Assembly: GCA_020091685.1 (NCBI GenBank)
Contig: CM034599.1
Location: 20,044,006 to 20,108,005 of the forward strand
Origin: Lutjanus erythropterus
Taxonomy: Eukaryota > Chordata > Actinopteri > Lutjaniformes > Lutjanidae
Direction of reading: 5' to 3'
Length of the DNA stretch: 64,000 nucleotides
Position numbers and translations under genes: made by a program. The first letter of the stretch is position 1. Every line of letters begins with the position of its first letter. The notes under the pieces were generated by a model, which made no database searches, was not told the origin of the DNA, and worked only from the letters and a program-made list of their open reading frames with translations. Shown piece after piece: positions 14,701 through 25,600 of this stretch.

Positions 14701-17700
14701 TGGTTACCAAATAGTTAAAATCAGATCTGCATGTTACTAAGTTTCTGACTTGCGTGTTTTCTTGTTGTCTCACTTATTTTGCTTTTCTGTTTCCTTTCAT
14801 TTCACCCATGTCTTTTATTTCCGCCAGTTTCTGATCATATCACATCTAAGTCAAAGCTAAAGGTAAAAAAAAGGTAAAAAGTTGCTGCAACCTTGACTGA
14901 ATAATAAAATGAATAGAAATAGTAATACAGATCATAATTCCATTTTGGCAAAGAAAAAAAAAATGAAGGCTGTCATTTATCACCGAAACCTGTGACCTAT
15001 GAATTCACCTCTCCCTGATCAGATATTTTTAAATGGTAGATATCAGCTGTGAAGATGTTATTTTATAGTTAAATGTTGTAACTTCCTTTTTCCACTGACC
15101 ACAGCTGTTTCTGCCTGTAGATAAAGTTAGCATTGCAATTTGTTAAGGCTACTGTGTGTGAATTGGAGTCTGCTCTGGTCTAATGTTAGAGTAAAATGGT
15201 GTATTTAGAAAGAAGCTTTAGCATTGTTTAAGTTTCCACTGCGGACCCACAAAGATATGCCAAATAACAATGTAGTCCACTGATGTATGATGTATGTTTT
15301 TACACATAATTTTGTGTCACTAGACAACATTCAGTCCAGTAAGAATTGCTCTCCTGGCACAAAATCCAAAGAAGTTTTCAAGCTTCACTTCCTGAATATG
15401 CATAGTATTTCCCCCCTTGCCCCTTGTCACAGATTTTTAAATCACTTTTCTCGGCTCTAGGAAAGTTTCACAAATATAAAACCTCCATAGATCAAAAATT
15501 CATAACAAAAAGAGTCAAAATGATTTTGCTTGCATTTCGAGGTGTCCTGTCAGCAGTTATACCGGTGTCTCTTTTATAATGCCGGAAAATGCTTTTTTGG
15601 GCTGCAGGGGATTTTTTTGCTGCAGCACTGGGTGTGGACACGTCTCATTTCATATGCTACATCTATGACTACCCCCCAAGGATGTTTTTGTGGTTAGAAA
15701 ATGTCCACTGAGCTTAATTTAGACCCTGGTCCCGGTGGTGGAAACATACTGAGTTCTTCTAAAGGTTCCTCGTCCCTGGGAAACATTATGCAGGGGGAAT
15801 GTGGCTGCCAGCTAATGCCATATGCTGCATCAGTATATTTGTGAAGTGCATCCATTATTAGTGGTGGTGTTTTGTTTTTCCCCCTGCATTCTACTTATTG
15901 ATATAACCATAGCAGGTAGAAGAAAGGGAGACAAAAGAGACTTTCATTAGTAGAAGACACCACTCGTGCAATTTCAGGACAATTCCAATACATACAACTT
16001 TATCTGCTTGAACTTGTTACTTGATTACAACTAAAATGCAATGTTATAGGTATCTGCAACATTTTCTGCTATCAAACTCAGTTCATGGTGCTTATATCAC
16101 TTTGATTGATCCGTTAACAGTTACAAAGTCTTAAAGTCTCAATCACGTGATTTAGAATGTAGAAACTCCGCAGGAAGAGAAAATAAGTGGCTGCACTTTC
16201 TGATGTGCATGCACCATCTGTGTTTTCAGAGCGAGCAGGAGAGCATGCTGGAGAAGCGAGAGCAGCAGTGCCTCCTGGAGGCCGAGCGTCTGCGCTGCGA
16301 GCGCGAGGAGCTGGAGGCCCAGCTGCTGGAGTATCAGCAAAATCTGGAGCGACTGAGGGAGGGCCAGAGGAGCGTGGAGAGGGAGAAGGAGAGGATCGAA
16401 GCTCAGCAGAGGCTGCTGCAGAGCTGGAGACACAACCGACAGAGCAGCCTGCCTGTTACGATACCACTGGACGGATACAAGGTGAGATAATCAATCAATC
16501 AATCAAACTTTATTTGTATTGCAACTTTCATACAGGTTAGTGCTTAACAGATGACTGCTTAGTCGATACTAAGATGTAACAAATAATAGAGTGAAATAAA
16601 GACTAAAGCTGAAACAAATTTAAACGACAAAACAAGGAATAAAAATGATGACAAAAACAAAAAAATGTCACCCCCTGCTTTTTTCGTGTTTCAATCTGGC
16701 AGGTGTCCAGCCACAGCCGCTCAGGCAGCCTGGACGGTAACTGCTCAGTGTACGAGAACGAGGCAGCTTTACTTGCCTCCCTCCAGCAGAACCACCTCCA
16801 CCAGCCCGCCAACAACAACCAGCACCAGCGTCTGCTCTCTGCGCCAAGGAAGAACAATGACGGCCCTCTGCACGGCTCTGCCTACACCGCCAACCTGGGC
16901 CTCAGCGCCAGCCTCTACAACAGCCTCAACACCCTGCTGAGCCAGGCGCACAGCAAGCAGTCTTCGGACAGTCTCACATTCCCAAACTACAGCAACAACC
17001 ACGGCTGCCCCCGCCCTCTGAACGACTCCATCCAGCCCTTCAGCAGCAGGGTCACTGCACCGACACAAAGGACCAACAACAGTAAGTCTTTCCCATGTAT
17101 GTATTTTTGGACAGCAAATAAAGACATGCAGCCATTTTTCTACCCCATGTGGAGGGTACTGTGCTGCACTATAAACACCAATTCACTTCCTCACAGCTGA
17201 CACACAAACCTTTACAGGACCAGTGTGTAGGAGTTAGTGGTATCTAGCAGTGCAATACCAGAATACAACTAATTTACCTGTTGAGCCTGTGTAGGAGAAA
17301 CTATATTGGCCGCAAAAGGCCGTATCTAGAGCGAGCGGGCTACAGCGGAAGAGGACCCGCGGTCTGTGTAGATAAAAACAGCTCATTCTAAGGTAACAAA
17401 AATGTAACAGTTCTTAGTTTCTGGTGATTATAATGAAAACATGTATATGAATATTATTAAATTTCTGCCAATAGATCATCCTAAATGCTACAAAAGGTCT
17501 GTACACTCTCGCTCCCTACGTGTAGTGGTCTTGAACTAATTAGGCTATATGAGCTTACAAAGTCAAAACTTATTGTGTCAGTTTCACAAGGAATGTTTGT
17601 GTCAAGTGAAAATAAAGTTTCATGTCATTTTGACAGTCCTGGATTGTGCACACATGAAAAAAAAACAACCTTTGTAACACAAGCATTTTTGTTTTTCTCC

Positions 17701-17897
17701 TTCTAGCAGACTTCAGCCCGCCATTAGACAGGCGGCCCCTGGGTCCCTGGAGGTCAGAGGTCACAGGTCACGGACTTTATGGGGACAACTACTCCTCGTC
17801 CCCCTCTCTTACCCCACTCCTCCCCCCGCAGGCTTACCTCTCCCTTGAAGGACAGAACGGGGAGGAGGCAGGCGAGGAGAACATTGTTTATCTCTGA
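111..17897 (+). CDS. arhgef28: Rho guanine nucleotide exchange factor, ARHGEF28 (p190RhoGEF)-like, 5'-partial
   Basis: This gene loads GTP onto Rho GTPases at the cytoskeleton. The coding exons are 111-200, 1930-2053, 2966-3110, 3385-3440, 5294-5351, 5907-6033, 6902-7032, 7119-7259, 7599-7849, 8169-8294, 8400-8517, 9325-9579, 9679-9755, 9849-10027, 10457-10554, 10840-11031, 12497-12628, 12775-12908, 13002-13049, 13511-13615, 13758-13922, 16230-16481, 16703-17081 and 17707-17897. All phases join, giving about 1190 residues to a TGA. In local numbering the order is: a [12 protein letters not shown] linker; an atypical C1 zinc finger (~90-137, HX12CX2CX11CX2CX4HX2CX6C); a DH domain (~284-490, with [18 protein letters not shown]); a PH domain (~515-627, ending in [12 protein letters not shown]); a charged coiled coil (~850-985); and a Ser/Asn-rich tail ending ENIVYL. 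The C1-DH-PH-coiled-coil order fits ARHGEF28 and AKAP13; ARHGEF2 and ARHGEF18 fit less well. I prefer ARHGEF28 because of the tail and because a LIFR/OSMR-type gene is next door (both are on human chromosome 5). The N-terminal ~500 residues lie upstream of the window. Confidence 0.82.
1127..1832. mobile_element. TTAA-flanked inverted-repeat DNA transposon (MITE), family 1
   Basis: The element starts TTAAAGGTCCAGTGTGTAAG, and the reverse complement of its end starts TTAAAGGACCAGTGTGTAAG, so the ~24-bp terminal inverted repeats are nearly identical. TTAA at both borders matches the piggyBac-type target. It is ~706 bp with no transposase frame, so it is non-autonomous. It sits in the intron between the first two RhoGEF exons. 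Related ends occur at 17213-17493 and 36641-37020. Confidence 0.75.
3651..3672. repeat. Short ATAAC microsatellite
   Basis: This is a short run of the pentamer ATAAC in the intron between RhoGEF exons 4 and 5. Apart from this tract and scattered A/T-rich sequence, I see nothing in the 1.85-kb intron (3441-5293). Confidence 0.7.
11691..11736. repeat. (TG)n microsatellite in RhoGEF intron
   Basis: This is a run of TG dinucleotides broken once by CG near 11699. It lies in the 1.46-kb intron 11032-12496, in which I find no other coding signal. Confidence 0.9.
14324..14709 (-). mobile_element. Non-LTR-type retroposon fragment with 12-bp target-site duplication
   Basis: The ~360-bp insert begins with a (CCAT)n tract and ends near 14697. 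It is flanked by identical copies of CCATGGTTACCA (14324-14335 and 14698-14709). The body has the phrases of a very abundant teleost interspersed repeat (GGAGCCTATCCCAGCTGACA, TTGGACTGTGGGAGGAAGCC). The simple-repeat end marks the 3' tail, so the element lies on the minus strand, opposite to the host gene. It sits in the 2.3-kb intron 13923-16229. The exact LINE or SINE family is not decided from sequence alone. Confidence 0.8.
16489..16540. mobile_element. Fragment of a fish SINE/LINE 3' tail, (TCAA)n-CTTTATTTGTAT type
   Basis: An (ATCA)n tract is followed by AACTTTATTTGTATTGCAAC, which resembles a widespread fish retroposon tail. It begins only 8 bp after the donor site of the RhoGEF exon ending at 16481. 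The fragment is short and degraded, so its boundaries are approximate. Confidence 0.45.
17213..17493. mobile_element. Degraded family-1 MITE remnant
   Basis: The left part (CAGGACCAGTGTGTAGGAG) and the right part (CTGCCAATAGATCATCCTAA) resemble the two ends of the element at 36641-37020. The middle shares its GAGGACCCGCGG / CAGCTCATTCTAAGGTAAC block. The TTAA border is not intact on the left. It lies in the last intron of the RhoGEF gene. Confidence 0.5.
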
Positions 17898-19299
17898 GAA
17901 TCACCAGAGAGAAACAAGCAATGCAAGCTGCCTGACATATAACTGGACCGACAGTAATATATCTGCTTACATGTGTTTGTGTATGTGCGTTTGCACCCAT
18001 CTAAATGTGATGGATGTAAGTTGATTTTTTTTTTAAGACTGATTATTAAAATAAGGGAATAGTTGCAGGGCGGAAGTATAGTTACGTGCCTTTTTCAGTC
18101 TAAGTGGCGGCCATGAATCATTTTCTTCCTGGGTGATGAAACCATTGTGCCTTTTAGTGAACAAATTCTTGTGAATCAGACTTTATACTTTACTCCCCCA
18201 CGTTTTTACTTCTGCTGCACTTGTCTGATGGCAGAAGTTCCCCGAACACTGGGACCTAAAGTACCAGAGACTCAGGACAGAAATGCTGATGTTATTTTCC
18301 CACGAGCACTTAAAAGAAAATGGAAGTGTTTGAGAAGCCAATTGAGCCCTTCTGTGGGGTTAAAACAGTCTCACTGGTATTCACAAAAAAATGTCAGCTT
18401 ATGTAACTTGTAAAACACAATGCAAAAATAAATCTAGAGTGATATGTATCTGTCAATCTGTTATTTGTGCCTCTACAATTCATACATCATCATTTGTACC
18501 TCAACTTGTCAGTTTTCAGTGAAAATATAGTTGTGATTCTCTAATTTTGTGTGGATTCTTTTGAGACTGTTGTACTGTGCTGTTTCACACAAAATCCACG
18601 AATGTGGGCAGTACGTAACTTGTGTAGAAAAATTGAGGCACATACCTGGATGTACAGATACAGAACTTGACATTTATTTGCGTGTACTAATGAGACTGTT
18701 ATAACCCCATATGTTCCCCTAAACTCTGTATAGAGTGCTATTATTTCTCCATGTGATCTTTAATAATATTTATAAGGGATTGTGAGGATTGAAAATACAT
18801 AGAAATATACTGACATTATTGTATAAATATTAAATATATGTATAGTTTTATGGTAAGGCTACCTATGCACCTGTTGTTATTTTTTTTTCTCACTTAAGTG
18901 CCAAAAATCTTGCTATCTGATACTGTAAGTGATTTCTGTAAAGAATGTTTTCTGTTCAGCTACTTTTCTGATAATTTATTGTGTGTAAATTACTTCATGC
19001 ACTGTTGACATTGATGATATTTTGTTTGATATGTAATCTCTGTACTCAGAACCCTGATGTGCCATATTAATATTGTGCTGTATATAAAATTATCGTGGCA
19101 AACATTGCGTTTTCAGTGTATTTTGCCAACATCAGTTGGATATGTACACACCTCTCATGGCTTCCGATGTTGCATAATTATGCAATGCTCTTTTAGTCAT
19201 TGTGGGCAGGGTGTTATTAACCACTGACTCTTGGGAGCTGCAGTTAGTGTGTGCAGTGGATGGTCAGCAGATCATTTTGGCTTTGCTGCGATCAAGAGG
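17898..19299. other. RhoGEF 3'UTR and spacer to the receptor gene
   Basis: No gene is seen here. The proximal part is probably the RhoGEF 3'UTR. An AATAAA at 18427-18432 is the best poly(A) signal, about 530 bp after the stop. Several AT-rich ATTAAA-like motifs lie further on. The last ~100 bp before 19300 would hold the receptor 5'UTR; I find no clear TATA box. Confidence 0.5.
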
Positions 19300-22200
19300 A
19301 TGTTAAGTTTCATAGTGTGCTTCATTAACCTGCTCAGTTTGTATCTAGTAATTTCTGAGGATCAGGGTGGATTCTGCCTGGAACCTGGTGAGTCTGATTC
19401 ATTTATTCTCTCTTCTCATCATTTTTAAAACTCCTCTGTGTCCTGTGACTTTACATACATTGAGTTGCACTGTGTGACAGATTTTCAGCTTCCAAAGCCG
19501 AACATCAGTGATCTGAAGGCTATCAATGACAACCAAACCCTCCTGCTGAGATGGCTGGTAAACCACAGTGGCTTAGTGGGCAGCGTTTATGAGATCCAGA
19601 TCAGCCGCACTGAAAACCACACGGTTATTTACAATGTGAGCACTGAAGGATTTGCCGTCTGGATTTCATGCTGTTTAAAGGCTCTATATAGTTGCATCCT
19701 AGTAATTTTATAGTATTGATTATCCCAATTTTAACAGCGTTTGTGGTGATCTTATGGATAATCACAAACTCCTGGGAAGTTAATTTCACTGTTTTTTTGT
19801 TAATCTAGACGAATGTGAGCTTATCTTCTGTGGAGTCAGACGAATACACATGGACATGGACCTCTGATCTGCCTCTGGAGTGTGTCGATCACTCAGTCAG
19901 GATACGCTATTTCTGTAATCAGTCTGTCCCGAGCCCCTGGAGCAACTGGATGACCAATAATGGTGAGACGATGCTACTGTGCTCTGATTCTTACTCATCA
20001 GTGTTCAAGAGTATATCATATCAACTGCGCAGAAAACAGGACTGCTTCTTGTGTGCACCACTTCACTGATAAGATCATGACATCAAGCAACAACTAGTTT
20101 CTGTTCCCTGAGAAAGAGTGAGGCCTCCATCCGTTTTACCTTCCCTTCACCAATCTTTACATCAGTGTTTCACAACTGCTGCTGCGTTTGTTGCAGTCAT
20201 TGCAAATGTCTGTTGCAATGTACGTCATACTCAAAAACACTGGATTATGATTAGAGCTCCAACAGTTAATCATTAATTGATTATTAATCAACCTTTAAAT
20301 TAATTGCCAACTATTTTCATAATTCATTAATTGTTTTTAGATTTTTTTTGTAAAATAAAAATGCCCAAATTCTATGACTTCAGCTTTTCAAATGTGAATA
20401 TTTTCTGATTACTTTACTCCCCTCTGATAGTAAACTGACTATCTATGGGTTGTGGACAAAACAAGACATTTCAGGACATCATTTTGGACTTTAGGGAAAC
20501 AACGATCAATATTTTTCACCGTTTTCTGACACTTTGTGTACCAAAAGTGTAATTGATTAATAGAGGAAATAATCGACAGATCATTGCAGGAAAGACTTAG
20601 GTCTTATTTTTCAACTGACAAGATTGTGACAGGATTAATTAATTGATTAATCCAGAAAATGATCAACACATTAACCGATAATGAAAACAATTACTAATTG
20701 CAGCCCTGATTATAACAAACATTGTTATTATTGTAATTTGTGCAGGCAATATAATATATTTATCTCTTAAAGCTTTCATGATGCATACGGTTTTTCACTT
20801 GGTGGGTGATATTAAAGGTACAGTTCACCCAAAAAATAAAAATACATGTTACTTACAGTTCTGTTTATCCATCTAAATCAGGAGGGTCCAACTCCTTTTA
20901 GTTCATGGACCACATACATCCCCATTCAATCTCAAGTTGTCTGGATCAGTAAAACCATTGCATAATGACCTATAAATGACAATTTTTCCCTTTTTTAGTG
21001 TAAAGAAGTGCAAGTACATTATGAAAACATTCACGAGTAATGAGGCATCAATTTCTATACAACAGATGATGAACAGTCTGAGATGTCTAAAGAAAAATAA
21101 GTGCAATTTCAACCATCTCTTAGTTTGTCCACATTCACTCTGCTGTTGTTACGTGCATCATGATATACATGTCACAGTGGATCTACAAATGCACAAAACA
21201 TTTATTTTTGAGCTGAACAACAACATAGTACTTTACATCTGTATGATTCAAACCAGAGATTTTACAAGCTGAGTGTCATCTACTTCCATTATATTAGAGA
21301 GAAGGCAGACATCTCTAGAGCTGATATCGCCAGAACTCTGCAACTCACAACAAAACAATCTAGATGGACAAATAGCACTGCAGACAGAATGTATTTTTTA
21401 TTTCGGGTTGAATTGTCCTTTAAAGAGAGTTCAGTGGTTTTACAACCCACTAGGGATTATAGATGTTTTGAACAGCACCCCTGCTTGTACACACTGCTGG
21501 CCAGATCCTTGTGATCCTGTTCTGTAACTCTGCTCTGTGGCCTGTAGGAGAACGGGCAGAGGATAAGACCCTGATGTTCCCTAAAGAGCGGATGTTCGGA
21601 GTAGGCTCCAGTGCCACGTTCTGTTGTGTTCCCCCAAGCGGAGTCGATATTGTCCACATGTCCATCAATGTGAAAGAATACGCTGTTATGAGCATTGGGG
21701 CCAGAGTCAAGGCTATCACTGAAGACAATTTGACCCTCCCAGAACAAGCCATTAAAGTTCTGTCGCTCTTCTGCAATGATTCAAGAGGCATCGAAAGTGT
21801 GGTCTGGAACTTCATTAGCTGTAAGTTTTAATTTTTTTATTTACATTCTTTTCATTTTATTCTATCAAATAATTGTTACATATGTAGTATTTCTGAAATT
21901 CAGTGAATACAGTCTGCCAGCAGTCTGTTCTGTATGTGCCCTGAAAAACACAATCAGGTGTTTCTTAAGAGCCCCAGCTGTGTAAATGTGAAACAGAAAG
22001 TGTCTTGGCCTATTACAGCCAATCAGCAACTGGTTGCATTTGTGCTTGTGCGTAGGACAAGAGGAGGAGGAGGAGGGGAGCAAAGGGGCTGATAAATCTT
22101 CTGAGGGAGAACTAAGTCTTTGTATGGCATTTTATGTTGAGTTCAAATATTAACCTTTAGTTGGGGGTGGCTGGTGCAATTTGGAACAAAATGCATGTCC

Positions 22201-22534
22201 TGAATTGGAAAAACTCAGATTTTTTGGTCAAGGGTTGAAGCTACCACAAGGAGTTTTTAACTAGTTATGAAACAGTCCCAATTTAATACTGATGCCCCTA
22301 CATGAGCTACGTAAGTGAACAGAACCATTTGTGAGAAGAATGGTCATTTTCACAAGCTTTATTTTTGATGTTGTATTTTGTGGTTATGGAGGAGGAAACA
22401 CCACCACTTTTGTCCATAGGTGCCTCCAAAATCAACACAATATGAAAGTAGTAGTAGCTTTAAGTGTAGGGTAAGTCTCTAGGAAATGTATGTATGTCTA
22501 TGTAATGTCCCCAGAAATGATATAAGTAAACACC

Positions 22535-22609
<75 letters not shown>

Positions 22610-25600
22610 ATGTGTTGTAGATCCTTCCCAGAAGCCCAGGAACATTGAATGTGTGACCACAGACATGACAACTCTCAAATGCACCTGGGATACAGGCCCA
22701 AAACGTTACCTGCACCATCGCAACAAGCAAACAAACACTCTCTACATAGAGTAAGAGCACACAGCGACCAAACACTCAGAATATCAGGCGTGGATGGCAG
22801 TGTTTTTGTAAATTCCTGTCCATTATGCTTTGAGAAATATTCTTCCAGCTTCCTCTTTGATACGTTCATGTGTAAGAATGAACTTTTCTCTTGTCAGACA
22901 CAGTTTGACACCGTCAGTAGACCACATTTCTATGTAATTCTGCTGTGAGGTTTGATAGTAAACAAATCATAATTAATTTCCCAGCCTTAATGTCAGATCC
23001 ATTATGCACACAGGTTCAAATGCTGCTTAAACAACAAGCTTTCAAATGTAAAATTTAATTTACTTGAAACTACAGATGTCCCATCTCTGTTGTTGAAAAC
23101 TCAGGAACTCAGACCAGCCTCCCATCAATTGCAAGCCCTTGTCTTGTGTTTTCCCGGCTGTCCCAAAGATGGAACAATACAACATCAGAGTGGTGGTGAA
23201 GGACCAGCTGGTAGAGGAGACAGAAAGCTACAGCTTCAACATCTCTGACAGAGGTCAGAGGTCATGCAGACATTCAAGCAGAATATAGAATACACAGTAA
23301 ATGTTGTTGCTATACACTTTCAGTACCGTTATTTAAGGCCTGAAGACTCAGCAACATGCACAAATGAATGTATGCGCCCTCAGATCTCTGATAATGCTGT
23401 GTGTGTTTGTTAAATGTGTGGAATAATTTCATGTACGTGTTGCTGTTAGTGTCTCCTGTTGTGGAGTGGGACAAGGTGATCCCCAGGGAGACAGACACCA
23501 CTGTGTCCTGGATCGTACAGGGAAATCTGGCTCAAATGAATCTGCTCTGTCAGGTTACTACAGACCCAGGCACCACCACTGAGGTGACTTTATATACACA
23601 ATACATCGACTTCCTACAACCTGCAGAAGACAAAATACAACAAAACATACAGCAACACACATTTAGTCCATATAAACACGCAAGATCAACCTCAGTACCT
23701 TCATAACTGACCAAGGTAACCTGATGTGGTGATAAATGTGTTCTTTATCTGAAATGTCCTAAATAAATTCCAGACTGGGTTTCTCAGCCTTCTCTGGTCC
23801 ATGAAACTGACTAATTAGACGTACAGCTGACCTGATTAAATGAAATCTGTTAAATGTAAATAAACATACACGTACATCATAACTTGAATAACATTCCTGT
23901 CTATTGAACACCCACCTTCTTTCATTCTTCACCTACAGAGACTTCAACAGTACGATCCTTTAGATTCAGTTGTTACATCTTATATGTAGAATTATTGTCC
24001 ACCTGTCCTACATTCTGCAGAAAACACCAGAAAAATACTCAAATAAACAAAACAACTCCATTGTCAAGTAATTAGGCCACATTTTTACATACTCAGTGCT
24101 TGTTCTCATATGATTTCAAATGTAGTTAATTTATTCTTTTGGATGGCTATTGTCTTTTCCATGTTCAGATTACGCTTTTTTCCCCCCAGTGTAGTAGTGT
24201 AGGAGGTTGTGCAGATTTCCATTGTTCCAGTATCAGCATCTTTAATACACTTGAGGAAAAAAGAGTAATAAGTGACACCTCACTGCATCCTGTATATCTT
24301 GAAATATACAAATGGATGGACTCAAATTAATATCTCTGATAACCAGTGTTCTATATTAAACCAAATCCCACCAATGTGACTTTAATCCAGTTTAATGACA
24401 ATATTCAAACTGCAGAATTGAAAGTTTTCACATTTTAATGCATTTTTAACTTTCATCTGTGTATCTTTAACAGCTGAGCTGCAGTAGTGTGAGTGGGCTC
24501 TGCGAAGTCAAACTGGAACATCTGCTTCCCAACACCCGCTACTCTACCAGGGTACGCTGTTCTGTCAGTGGCAGGTTCTGGGGAAAATGGACACAGCCTA
24601 GACCCTTCACAACCAGTGAGTATCACCACGATAGTATACAGATGTGTACAGGGTGATTTCAGTGTAGTTTGAGTCAAGTCCACACTGACTGAATCAGGCA
24701 ATAAACTGACATTCACGAACCCAGGACATCATGGTTGCATGATGGATATTCAGCTCTACCAACACAACCACCAGAAATGTTCATTTTCCTCCTACAATTC
24801 GTTTTCTTTCTTTTTATATACTTAACTTTAAGCAGACAAGAAACAGTTGAGCCAGCAAGACAAGTCTTATATATCACAAAGCTGGTTCAAGGCTAAACTG
24901 GTAGTACTACAGTCTTACACTGAGTATACTTGTACTGGGATTGAATGATCTGCAATGCCTGTCATGCCTTAAACAAATAATCTTCCTATGCTTCCCTCAG
25001 ATCTGTTGGTGACTTTGGATGTGTGGAGGAGAATAAGTCAGCTATCTGATCCAAACAGCCGGCGTGTTACGCTGTTATGGACTCCAGTAAGGCTCTAAGC
25101 TTGTCTGTTTTCCTCCAAATGTTTTATATTAGCACAAATATTGGTGTGATTGCACAAAGCATGAACTTTGTCCAACTTCAATGACTACCTGTGTTCTCAG
25201 CATGTTCCTGGATCAGCAGCCACAGTAAACATCCAAGGCTACACAGTTCAGTGGTCCCAGGGAGGACAAAACTGGACAACGGACAGTGGAAAAAAAACCC
25301 AGGCGGAGGTCGTTGTCGGCCCAGGAAAGTGTGACTTTACTGTCCAGGCTGTTCTCAAGACTGGCTCCAGCATCCCTGTTCACATCACCGTCCCACAGAG
25401 GGACGATGGAGGTGAGAGACAGTGTAGAATCAGATGCCATTTTAAATAATAATAAAACACCTTTCCTCTGTGACAACACCTCTAAAATATAAAGCTGACT
25501 TCCCTAAAAATATAACTTCCTCCTTCTTTTTCCTTTCTTATTCTTTCTGTCATTGCTGTTGTTATAATAACAGGTATATGTCTAAGTGTATGTGTCTATC

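Noticed and set aside
14362..14740. Open frames on both strands (139 and 109 codons)
   Set aside because: They lie inside the retroposon fragment with its target duplication and are not host coding exons.
22460..22775. Frames rich in Thr-His or Val-Cys repeats
   Set aside because: They are translations of the (TG)n microsatellite.
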